DNA of 64,000 nt from a virus, in the IMG/VR virus record IMGVR_UViG_3300034111_001103, positions 1-64,000 of that record, one strand, 5' to 3'. The notes beneath the pieces are model-generated. The model worked only from the letters and a program-made list of their open reading frames with translations, was not told the DNA's origin and made no database searches. This document shows positions 25,721 through 31,949 of the stretch, piece after piece. Position 1 is the first letter of the stretch. The number at the start of each line of letters is the position of its first letter. The position numbers were made by a program, and so were the translations under genes.

Positions 25721-26461
25721 ATGAAATATCAAATTAAAGAAATTAAAGAATTTATTTTAAGATGCTATGCAAGTGCAGGGCAAAATTCAAATAGTGAGGA
25801 CGCAGCACTTTTAATAAATCTATTTTGTAGAGAGGTTGAAACGAATTGGAAAAGACATATAAGAATTACAAACAAAGGTCAAGAAAATGAAAACTGGAAC
25901 TTGAATGAGATATTTTACTTCATTGACTTAGGATTATCTAAAGTGTTTGGCGATTACTTTGGGATTAATTTAATCACTTTTAAGCAATTTGAACACGCTT
26001 ATAGCAAAAATGAAAATAGTTATTACAGAAAGCAATATTTGCTTAAGAATCCATTGCCAGTATTAGAAGCAATAGAACAACATACAGAAAGTGGCAAAGA
26101 TGAAATAGTAATTGATGCAATGATAAGTAAGCTAAAATCAAAGAATTATACAGATGCCGATTTGAATGTTTGGTATGACTTTTTAGAGCAAAAAGGAGCA
26201 ATAAAATTAGATAGATGGAAACAATATGAAACGGATGGAGCTGAAAAATACACACAGGAGTTACACAAACGCTCAAATTTTGCACAAAATAATAATTTGA
26301 AGGATTTATATAATGAAATAAAAAAAGCATTAGATTTGGCAAAAGAATTAAAATATGATGTAATTGAATTAGCTTACCACTCAAAGGTTCATTTTATGGA
26401 ATTAACTTTTTGCACAGATGAAAATATTAATAAACTAGAAACTTTTTTAAAAATTAAATAA
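25721..26461 (+). CDS. Unknown protein next to the replication genes
   Basis: 246 residues, helical, with a KQFEHAYSKNENSYYRKQYL segment and a C-terminal helical repeat region. The context after the initiator and YopX genes suggests a replication accessory such as a helicase loader, but there is no Walker motif. No family is recognised. Confidence 0.65.
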   Translation: MKYQIKEIKEFILRCYASAGQNSNSEDAALLINLFCREVETNWKRHIRITNKGQENENWNLNEIFYFIDLGLSKVFGDYFGINLITFKQFEHAYSKNENSYYRKQYLLKNPLPVLEAIEQHTESGKDEIVIDAMISKLKSKNYTDADLNVWYDFLEQKGAIKLDRWKQYETDGAEKYTQELHKRSNFAQNNNLKDLYNEIKKALDLAKELKYDVIELAYHSKVHFMELTFCTDENINKLETFLKIK

Positions 26462-26466
26462 ACTAA

Positions 26467-26646
26467 ATGGAAAAAGAACTCAAAGAACTTTTAAAGCTAA
26501 AAGAAAATGTAGTAAGATGGAATATGTGCGCTGAACTCGATGAAAGGCTAGGAGTAGACCCAACTAAATCAAATGAAAGTGCATTGTTTTACGAGCAGGA
26601 ATTGAATAGTAAATTGAAAAAGATTATTGAAACTTATGGGAAATAA
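26467..26646 (+). CDS. 59-residue coiled-coil protein at the edge of the cassette array
   Basis: The ATG at 26467 begins MEKELKELLKLKENVVRW. It is short, charged and helical, with a single WNMC. Its TAA stop (26644-26646) is part of the AAATAAC that opens the first attC-like palindrome, as for the gene 27626-27877. It may be the left-most cassette gene, but no matching GTTATTT is found at its 5' side. Confidence 0.65.
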   Translation: MEKELKELLKLKENVVRWNMCAELDERLGVDPTKSNESALFYEQELNSKLKKIIETYGK

Positions 26647-26766
26647 CGCCTACGGCTTGGCGAAGTTGCCGTATTCCAAATGCCAAATTGAAAAACAAAT
26701 GATAAATTTTAGTACAAATGTTAAATAGTAGTACAGAACGGCAATTTAGCCAAACCGATGTTACAG
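26641..26766 (+). repeat. attC-like palindrome 1
   Basis: It opens with AAATAAC. The arm 26653-26672 pairs with 26738-26757 (17 of 20), and the element ends with GTTACAG (26760-26766). The spacer contains TAAATAGTAGTACA (26722-26735), identical to 27938-27951 in palindrome 4. The ATG of the methyltransferase ORF (26718) lies in the spacer. Confidence 0.75.
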
Positions 26767-27440
26767 GAAGCCCTTTTAGAGTGCTTAATCTTTACGCTTG
26801 TTTAGGTGGTAACAGATATAAATGGACTGATTGCGAAGTTACAGCAGTTGAATTAGATAGTGAGCTGGCACGAATGTATCAAGAGAGATTTCCAAATGAT
26901 AAAGTGATAATAGCAGATGCACACCAATATCTACTTGAACATTATAAAGAATTCGATTTCATTTGGACTTCGCCACCTTGCCCAAGCCATAGCAGAGTAA
27001 GATTTACACAAAAAAATAAAGACTTTTATAATCCTATTTACCCGGAAATGACTTTGTATCAAGAAATCATTTTTTTAGAAAATCATTTTGAAGGTAAATA
27101 TGTAGTTGAAAATGTGATACCATACTATGAGCCTTTAATAACTGCACAACAAAGAGGAAGGCATTTATATTGGTGCAATTTTAAATTACCTAATAATATT
27201 GATAGAGAAGAATTAAAAGGATTAGTTGGTGGGAATACAAAATATGAAGTAAAAAAACTTTGTAAGCTACACGATATTGATATTGACTTTTTAAAATCGT
27301 ATAAAGGCGAACAAAGATTAGATAAAGTGATTAGAAATCTTGTTGATTATGAAGCTGGCTTAAACATTTTCAATACAGCAAGAGGAATTATTAATAGGTC
27401 AAATGTTAAAAGTCCTTCACTCTTTGATGGTGTCTTTTAG
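26718..27440 (+). CDS. Cassette-borne C5-type DNA methyltransferase
   Basis: 240 residues. Residues 1-14 (MLNSSTERQFSQTD) are encoded by palindrome 1, then VTGSP is read across the GTT crossover. The enzyme proper starts RVLNLYACLGGNRYKW (motif I). TSPPCPSHSR holds the catalytic PC (motif IV), ENV is motif VI, and QQRGRHLYW is motif VIII-like. It is shorter than usual C5 methylases (300 or more), with a compact C-terminal part. The stop is 10 bases before the AAC of the next palindrome. It probably modifies phage DNA against host restriction. Confidence 0.8.
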   Translation: MLNSSTERQFSQTDVTGSPFRVLNLYACLGGNRYKWTDCEVTAVELDSELARMYQERFPNDKVIIADAHQYLLEHYKEFDFIWTSPPCPSHSRVRFTQKNKDFYNPIYPEMTLYQEIIFLENHFEGKYVVENVIPYYEPLITAQQRGRHLYWCNFKLPNNIDREELKGLVGGNTKYEVKKLCKLHDIDIDFLKSYKGEQRLDKVIRNLVDYEAGLNIFNTARGIINRSNVKSPSLFDGVF

Positions 27441-27446
27441 GGTTTC

Positions 27447-27578
27447 CTGTAACGTTTGAGAATATGAGAAGTGGCGGGAAAAAAGGTTTGTAGTACCGAG
27501 TGTAAATCTGAAACCTTGAAATACCCATTAAGCTCGACAGTAGCCACTCTTAGCCATTTCTTATATTCTTTGTTATAA
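27447..27578 (+). repeat. attC-like palindrome 2
   Basis: It opens with CTGTAAC. The arm 27460-27475 pairs with 27553-27568 (14 of 16), and the element ends with GTTATAA (27572-27578). Complementarity between cassette ends is longer than 7 bases: 26760-26773 against 27440-27453 pairs at 13 of 14 positions. The spacer keeps a TAGTACCGA segment related to that in palindrome 4. Confidence 0.72.
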
Positions 27579-27593
27579 AATCGTTTTAATGTT

Positions 27594-27725
27594 TTATAAC
27601 GTAAAATAATAAAAGCAGTAGCGATATGAAAGAACAAATTGAAAATATATTGATAAAGGTTGATGAAGGCACGATGCCTGTTCAACAAGCACTAAGCGAG
27701 CTATTGCTTTTATTTAGTGTTAGCG
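27594..27725 (+). repeat. attC-like palindrome 3
   Basis: It opens with TTATAAC. The arm 27608-27622 pairs with 27700-27714 (14 of 15), and the element ends with GTTAGCG (27719-27725). Only 15 bases separate it from palindrome 2, so the cassette between them (starting 27573) is essentially empty. The start codon of the next ORF (27626) lies inside its spacer. Confidence 0.7.
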
Positions 27726-27877
27726 GTTCGTTGCCATCTATTGACCCATTAGATGACGAGAATAGCGAAATACATAAAATAGGTAGAGAAATAGCTGAAA
27801 TGTCCGATGAAGAGTTTGATAATAATTGTAAAGCAATAACAGATATGCTGTCAAGGTCGAAAGGCAATGACCGCTAA
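27626..27877 (+). CDS. Cassette ORF with N-terminus encoded by a palindrome
   Basis: 83 residues. Residues 1-31 come from palindrome 3 (helical, ending LLLLFS), then VSGSLP is read across the GTT crossover. A short acidic C-terminal part follows, ending KGNDR. Its TAA stop is part of the CGCTAAC that opens palindrome 4. The function is unknown. The VSGSLP junction parallels VTGSP in the methyltransferase cassette, as if a fixed N-terminal leader were joined to exchangeable bodies. Confidence 0.65.
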   Translation: MKEQIENILIKVDEGTMPVQQALSELLLLFSVSGSLPSIDPLDDENSEIHKIGREIAEMSDEEFDNNCKAITDMLSRSKGNDR

Positions 27878-28001
27878 CGTATGGGTATTGGCGAAGGGCA
27901 AGAATAGTAGTACCGATGTTCAACCTTTGCACAATGCTAAATAGTAGTACAACTGCTCAATTTATTACTTCTGCTTGCCTTTTGCCAATACATTGTTGTA
28001 C
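27872..28001 (+). repeat. attC-like palindrome 4
   Basis: It opens with CGCTAAC. The arm 27886-27902 pairs with 27974-27990 (15 of 17), and the element ends with GTTGTAC (27995-28001). Its spacer has two TAGTAGTAC copies and an ATG at 27934 that opens a 49-codon frame (to 28083) beginning MLNSST, as in palindrome 1. Here GTT is not in that frame. Confidence 0.75.
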
Positions 28002-28071
28002 GCTGTTTTTCTTTGGTATTCAGTACTTTACAAAGTATCTAAAAATAAATAATAAAATTTTAATAAAATTA

Positions 28072-28102
28072 TTTGGAAATTAAAATAAATGTTGTATATT
28101 TG
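28072..28102 (+). promoter_or_regulatory. Promoter inside cassette 4
   Basis: TTTG (28072-28075), exactly 19 bases, then TATATTTG (28095-28102) make a full consensus match. It drives the two short genes 28146-28331 and 28321-28479, so this cassette carries its own promoter. Confidence 0.8.
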
Positions 28103-28145
28103 TACTTGATAAGCAATTAAGCATATCACTAAAAAAAATAAAAAA

Positions 28146-28331
28146 ATGACAGCAAATTCAGTAGTATCAAGAGAAACATTCAATAATGATTTGAATAATT
28201 GCTTAACTATTTTAAGCAACTTGACAGAAAAAGAAAATATAAAAAGTGAAACTTATACTTACTACAAATGTGAGTATATATCTCCTGCGTTATACAAAAA
28301 AACAATAATTGTAGCTGTTTATGAAAATTAA
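28146..28331 (+). CDS. Cassette gene, 61 residues, possible toxin-antitoxin partner
   Basis: Preceded by a consensus promoter and A-rich leader. It begins MTANSVVSRETFNNDLNN and ends in a beta segment (TIIVAVYEN). It overlaps the next small gene by 11 bases. A promoter plus two short overlapping genes is a typical toxin-antitoxin layout, common in integron cassettes. There is no sequence recognition to confirm it. Confidence 0.65.
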   Translation: MTANSVVSRETFNNDLNNCLTILSNLTEKENIKSETYTYYKCEYISPALYKKTIIVAVYEN

Positions 28332-28479
28332 GAAAAAAAGCCCTGCTGGTAGAAAGCCTGTTGAAGATAAAAAAGTGGTTGTAAACTTATTTATTCGTCA
28401 GTCAGAATTAGACAAACGAGGTGGCAAAGAAGAAGTCCAAAAGTCTTGTTATGAGTTTTTGGGTGTGTCCGCAAAATAG
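28321..28479 (+). CDS. Cassette gene, 52 residues, basic DNA-binding-like
   Basis: ATG at 28321, TAG at 28477-28479. It begins with a basic patch (MKIKKKSPAGRKPVEDKK), then a strand (VVVNLFIRQ) and a helix (ELDKRGGKEEVQKSCYEFL). That is the order of a ribbon-helix-helix-like fold. The stop codon lies in the inverted repeat that ends the cassette (28473-28487). It could be the antitoxin or regulator of the two-gene unit. Confidence 0.6.
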   Translation: MKIKKKSPAGRKPVEDKKVVVNLFIRQSELDKRGGKEEVQKSCYEFLGVSAK

Positions 28480-28487
28480 CGTACAAC
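28473..28487 (+). repeat. Cassette 4 end, orphan 5' half of an attC-like site
   Basis: AAAATAGCGTACAAC is the reverse complement of 27995-28009 with one mismatch, so it closes the cassette that starts at 27996. No paired arms or GTT 7-mer follow at the expected distance (~28607), so the array is cut here and phage sequence resumes. Confidence 0.65.
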
Positions 28488-28532
28488 TAGTAGATTGTAG
28501 AAATTAATTGTACAATAAAACATTAATTATCA

Positions 28533-28751
28533 ATGCAAATTTATACAAAATGGATAGCTTATGATGGATTAGTAGGAGTAACTGAAATTTACGAATACTA
28601 TGATTTAACAACTTGCAAAAGATTAATTAAAGAAGTGCATCAAGGCTCAATTTACTATAGAGAAAATGGAAGTAAAAAAAGGTATTCTTTTAACAAAATA
28701 AATAAAACTAAGAAATTAGAAAAAATTGAAATTATTAATTTACCATTTTAA
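28533..28751 (+). CDS. 72-residue protein, unknown
   Basis: The first gene after the cassette array. It begins MQIYTKWIAYDGLVGVTE. It is small, basic and beta-rich with a lysine-rich end. It runs with 28763-29059 (11 bases apart). No motif is recognised. Confidence 0.65.
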   Translation: MQIYTKWIAYDGLVGVTEIYEYYDLTTCKRLIKEVHQGSIYYRENGSKKRYSFNKINKTKKLEKIEIINLPF

Positions 28752-28762
28752 AATAAATAAAA

Positions 28763-29059
28763 ATGAAACTATCAAAACCAACAACTGCACTAACAGAGGT
28801 GCTTTATGAACTGCTCACAAAGAAAAGTATAAGCAATGCAGATTTGCCTTATATGTGGGGTTTCCGTTCAAGAATAAGCAATTTAACTACTAAGTATGGT
28901 ATTCAGTTAAATTCTACTATGATAACTGCTAAAAATAAGCATGGTAGAGCTTATTCATACGTACAACATCAGTTAATGAAAAGAAAAGATGCTTTAAAAA
29001 CCTATAATAAACTTATAGGAAATGAAAAAAAAGAAATTATCAAATATTTTAAAAAATAA
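28763..29059 (+). CDS. Small helix-turn-helix-like protein
   Basis: 98 residues. LTEVLYELLTKKSISNADL, then MWGFRSRISNLTTKYGIQL, reads as a winged-helix/HTH with the recognition helix RSRISNLTTKYG. Similar small HTH proteins occur in phage replication regions. A C-terminal basic helix follows. The call is tentative. Confidence 0.55.
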   Translation: MKLSKPTTALTEVLYELLTKKSISNADLPYMWGFRSRISNLTTKYGIQLNSTMITAKNKHGRAYSYVQHQLMKRKDALKTYNKLIGNEKKEIIKYFKK

Positions 29060-29124
29060 CCGATAGGGTATAAAATCGTACTAAATCATATAATTAACAC
29101 CCTTTAGGGTACAAACTAAAACAA

Positions 29125-29775
29125 ATGAAACAAGAAAATTACTCACAAGTTAAAATGATAGGAGAATGGCTTATCAGAGGTCGCAAGAATGGACAAGAAT
29201 ATAATATAGACCATTTTATAAATGATGTACACTTAGTATTCAATAATAAATTAAGTCCAGATATACTAGTTTTTGAACAACATATAGACTATCTTATACA
29301 TCTATGTTGTATTGAATTTAATTGCACTATTGATGAAATAAAAGGCAAAACAAGATTAAGACACATAGTATTAGCTAGACATATTGCAATGTATATACTA
29401 AAAATGAATAGAGCAGGAACGCTTTATGCTATTGGTAAAATGTTTGGAATGCGTGACCACTCGACTGTTATTCATGCTTGTAATCAAATAGAAGTATTAT
29501 TAGACTTAAAAGATACTGGGTACTTGCATTATTTGAATATCTTAGAAAAATTCAATGCTTATATAGGAGAAGAACAAATACAAGTAGATGAGAATACTGA
29601 AATACAAAAACCTGTTGTAGCGTTCCCTATTGATAATTTAAAGTATGATATTATGGATAAAATTCAGTACATCGAAAATTTAAATACAAAGGATGTTGAA
29701 ATAAAAAGAATGACTGGTGTTGAAAAATCTACCTATGAAAATGTACTTGAAATGATTAAAAATAATGAACAATAG
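29125..29775 (+). CDS. Protein with a DnaA-type DNA-binding domain (domain IV-like)
   Basis: 216 residues. Residues ~65-135 match the DnaA C-terminal helix-turn-helix, with CTIDEIKGKTRLRHIVLARH as the basic loop and helix and MRDHSTVIHACNQI as the DnaA signature. The AAA+ ATPase part of DnaA is absent. It would bind DnaA-box-like sites, perhaps the phage origin or host oriC. It overlaps the next gene by 11 bases. Confidence 0.85.
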   Translation: MKQENYSQVKMIGEWLIRGRKNGQEYNIDHFINDVHLVFNNKLSPDILVFEQHIDYLIHLCCIEFNCTIDEIKGKTRLRHIVLARHIAMYILKMNRAGTLYAIGKMFGMRDHSTVIHACNQIEVLLDLKDTGYLHYLNILEKFNAYIGEEQIQVDENTEIQKPVVAFPIDNLKYDIMDKIQYIENLNTKDVEIKRMTGVEKSTYENVLEMIKNNEQ

Positions 29776-30028
29776 GCAACTATACTACCAAGCTAATAAA
29801 GAACAAATAAAAGCAAAGCAAAAGGAATGGAGAGCTAAAAATCCAGACTTAGTATATGCTAGTAAAGTTCATTTTAGAGCTAAGTATCAAAAAGAATTGC
29901 ACGATATTTACATTAAGGAAGTGCTAGTGAATAGAAAAGGATACAAACGCTCTGAAATAACTCCAGAACTTATCGAAATTCAAAGAAATATTATAAAACT
30001 AAGTAGATATGCTAAACGAACTAAATAA
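29765..30028 (+). CDS. 87-residue basic helical protein
   Basis: Begins MNNRQLYYQANKEQIKAKQ. Rich in Lys/Arg/Gln helices with WRAKNPD, a motif seen in the helical DNA-binding tails of HNH-type phage proteins, though no nuclease domain is present. It overlaps both neighbours, so it lies within an operon. Confidence 0.65.
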   Translation: MNNRQLYYQANKEQIKAKQKEWRAKNPDLVYASKVHFRAKYQKELHDIYIKEVLVNRKGYKRSEITPELIEIQRNIIKLSRYAKRTK

Positions 30029-30212
30029 AGCCTTATTAGGGCAAATAAAGAAAATTGAATCTGAAAAGAATTTAGATACAGAGGTGTTAAAATCAAAAGA
30101 AATTTGTAGGTTGAGCAATCAAGTTATAAATTTGCATAAGTTAAATTTAGAAGCGCAAAAGCTGGAAAATTTGGGAGATGTGAAAGTATTGCATGAATTT
30201 TTTAAAAAGTAA
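30009..30212 (+). CDS. 67-residue helical protein, unknown
   Basis: Begins MLNELNKALLGQIKKIESE, a short coiled coil. It starts 20 bases before the end of the previous gene, and its stop runs into the palindrome at 30212-30237. Confidence 0.65.
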   Translation: MLNELNKALLGQIKKIESEKNLDTEVLKSKEICRLSNQVINLHKLNLEAQKLENLGDVKVLHEFFKK

Positions 30213-30237
30213 ATTCGTGATTCGCGAATTGCGAATT
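30212..30237. promoter_or_regulatory. 26-bp palindrome, possible operator
   Basis: AATTCG, TG, ATTCGCGAAT, TG, CGAATT is a near-perfect palindrome in which only the TG pairs break symmetry. It directly follows the stop at 30212. Length and symmetry suit a dimeric repressor or an origin-binding site. The core TTCGCGAA resembles the arms of the operator at 32669-32697. Confidence 0.5.
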
Positions 30238-30343
30238 GTAGGATAAAATACTCATAGATAGGTTATAAATTCTACAATGATGCTTAATATCTACATAAAG
30301 GTAAATATAGTAAGTAATAATCAACAAATTTCTAAAAAATAAA
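30238..30343. other. Gap before the 30344 gene
   Basis: About 106 bases, AT-rich, after the palindrome. No promoter of full consensus and no ORF are seen. Confidence 0.4.
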
Positions 30344-30472
30344 ATGAAACAACTATATAATTACATCATCACAAAAATAGCTTTTTACTTATATGCAGGA
30401 AAAGACAATAAAAAACTAACTGCCGAAAGTTTTGCAAAGGCTATTAAATTCTGCGAAAAACATCAAAAATAA
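30344..30472 (+). CDS. 42-residue protein, unknown
   Basis: ATG at 30344, TAA at 30470-30472. An A-rich leader precedes it, and the next gene starts four bases later. It begins MKQLYNYIITKIAFYLYAG, a hydrophobic helix, so it may sit in the membrane. Confidence 0.55.
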   Translation: MKQLYNYIITKIAFYLYAGKDNKKLTAESFAKAIKFCEKHQK

Positions 30473-30475
30473 AAT

Positions 30476-30877
30476 ATGCAAATAAATAATATTAAAAAAG
30501 AAGATGTAAAAAAGATATATAGTGATGCTATCTTAAATTCTTATAGTCATCATATAGATATATTCGACCCCAAAAAACACTACAACAGAAGTCCATCAGA
30601 TATAGGATTTAAAGAATTTTTAGATATGTTTTCAAAAGAAAAATTTAAACATATAACAATAATATACAGAGAAGCTAGAACCGATTGGGAGTATGAGCAT
30701 TGGGAGTTTGGTCTGTGTAATACTAGTGTCTATCTAAACATCAAAGTATCCTTAAAACAAGCTGAATTAATTTTTAAAAAATACAATTTAACATACCCAA
30801 AATGCAAGTGCAATATATCTAATACTGAATTTGTACAAATGTGTGATAAGTGCATAGATACTATTAAGCTAGGTTAA
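30476..30877 (+). CDS. 133-residue protein with a C-terminal Cys cluster
   Basis: Begins MQINNIKKEDVKKIYSDA. The C-terminus has CKCNISNTEFVQMCDKC, four Cys that could bind zinc. The middle contains DWEYEHWEFG. No family is recognised. It is the last plus-strand gene before the minus-strand lysis and nuclease patch. Confidence 0.65.
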   Translation: MQINNIKKEDVKKIYSDAILNSYSHHIDIFDPKKHYNRSPSDIGFKEFLDMFSKEKFKHITIIYREARTDWEYEHWEFGLCNTSVYLNIKVSLKQAELIFKKYNLTYPKCKCNISNTEFVQMCDKCIDTIKLG

Positions 30878-30912
30878 GATATAGTAATAAATATCTTTTC
30901 AGTTTTACTAAT

Positions 30913-31434
30913 TTATATTTTTTTGCTTTCCATTCCAGTAACACTACACCAGCTATAACCTCTTTTTATATCTGATATAGTAGGAATAGATATATTATAT
31001 TTTTTAGCAATTATACTATATTTTGAATTATCTTTAAATATTTCCAACACTTTGTTATTCGTTAATTTAGATTGACTATTTTTTTCTCCTTTTGCTGACC
31101 TAAGTCCTATTTTTATAGCATGTTTTTGATTTTCACTTTGAGTATTCCATTCTAAATTTTCAAGTCTATTATCACTCTTTAATCCGTTAATATGGTTTAC
31201 TTGTGGCTTTGATGATTTATTATCTATAAATGTATTAGCAATCAATCTATGCACTAAAAATCGTTTAACTTTTTTATCTTTTACCAAATCAACAGCATAA
31301 TAACCAAAAGTTACTTTTATAGGTTTTAATATCCTAGTGCCTTTTCTTGTTTTTTTAGGTAAACTAATAATATCTCCATTTGAACATGCTGAATATAATC
31401 CCTCATATCCAGTAATTTGTTTAAAAATATTCAT
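30913..31434 (-). CDS. HNH homing endonuclease with NUMOD4 domain
   Basis: 173 residues. NUMOD4-like start (FKQITGYEGLYSACSNGDI), then an HNH core (VHRLIANTFI; QVNHINGLKSDNRLENLEW; NQKHA). A C-terminal helix-turn-helix follows (NKVLEIFKDNSKYSIIAKKY). All catalytic residues are visible. A selfish free-standing nuclease gene, probably inserted between the plus- and minus-strand operons. A TATATTTG element lies upstream on its strand. Confidence 0.88.
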   Translation of the reverse strand: MNIFKQITGYEGLYSACSNGDIISLPKKTRKGTRILKPIKVTFGYYAVDLVKDKKVKRFLVHRLIANTFIDNKSSKPQVNHINGLKSDNRLENLEWNTQSENQKHAIKIGLRSAKGEKNSQSKLTNNKVLEIFKDNSKYSIIAKKYNISIPTISDIKRGYSWCSVTGMESKKI

Positions 31435-31489
31435 TTTATTTTACTTGATTACGACCACAAATATAATAAATTAAATATTAATATATAGA

Positions 31490-31909
31490 TTATTTTATCC
31501 TTAATACTTGCTTTCTGTTTTTGCCATGATTATAACTTATATGTACCCATTCAGGACCACTATTATCCCCATATTCAAAAATTAGTTGGTCAAATTCTAA
31601 ATTATCCTTAGCAAAATCAAATAATTTTTTATTTTCAATCTTACTTCCAGCATCAATATCAATAGCTTGACCTTTCAAATGTTGCGAATTTTTAGCACCG
31701 CCTACTTTTCTATTTAATTCTAAAGACCTAAAAAAACTACTAACTCTTAATGGTTTGCCATAAAATTCTCTAATTGGGTCGAAACATTTAGTACCAACTA
31801 TTTTCATATTTCGTAACTGCTCATCATTAGGCTCGTTTTTAATTCCGTGTCTTATTGCCGTTTGGCTTTTAGTTGCTTCGTTGTATGATATATATTTAGA
31901 TATTTGCAT
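31490..31909 (-). CDS. Peptidase M15-type endolysin (D-Ala-D-Ala carboxypeptidase-like)
   Basis: 139 residues with the zinc motifs SQHLKGQAIDID (HxxxxxxD) and PEWVHISY (WVH). The N-terminus FDPIREFYGKPLRVSSFF is typical of the family. It cleaves peptidoglycan cross-bridges. There is no signal peptide, so export would need the holin, which lies far away at 42126-42302. Confidence 0.88.
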   Translation of the reverse strand: MQISKYISYNEATKSQTAIRHGIKNEPNDEQLRNMKIVGTKCFDPIREFYGKPLRVSSFFRSLELNRKVGGAKNSQHLKGQAIDIDAGSKIENKKLFDFAKDNLEFDQLIFEYGDNSGPEWVHISYNHGKNRKQVLRIK

Positions 31910-31922
31910 TTGATTTTATTTT

Positions 31923-31949
31923 GTAACAAATTTAGCACATATTTGTTAC
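31923..31949. promoter_or_regulatory. Inverted repeat between two minus-strand genes
   Basis: GTAACAAAT (31923-31931) and ATTTGTTAC (31941-31949) are perfectly complementary around nine bases. They lie between the stop of 31949-32104 and the start of the endolysin gene (31909). No T-run follows on the minus strand, so an operator or mRNA hairpin is more likely than a terminator. Confidence 0.5.

Larger units (their letters stand above)
26641..28487 (+). mobile_element. Integron-like cassette array without integrase
   Basis: Four palindromes (26641-26766, 27447-27578, 27594-27725, 27872-28001) are 126, 132, 132 and 130 bp long. Each begins with a 7-mer ending AAC, has paired arms of 15-20 bases, and ends with a 7-mer starting GTT. 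The GTT 7-mer at each cassette start is the exact reverse complement of the AAC 7-mer at that cassette's end: GTTACAG/CTGTAAC, GTTATAA/TTATAAC, GTTAGCG/CGCTAAC, GTTGTAC/GTACAAC. This is the rule for integron cassettes. Cassettes start at 26761, 27573, 27720 and 27996. The last palindrome has only its 5' half. No tyrosine recombinase is present in the window. Confidence 0.7.

Noticed and set aside
27437-27932. Minus-strand ORFs over the cassette array
   Set aside because: They run against the operon direction and across palindromes, with no start context.
26641-28487. Insertion sequence or transposon
   Set aside because: No transposase, no target duplication, and palindromes recur between genes and do not only flank the whole segment.
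26641-28487. CRISPR array or REP-type repeats
   Set aside because: Arm sequences differ between elements. Only geometry and the short boxes are kept, and genes lie between them.
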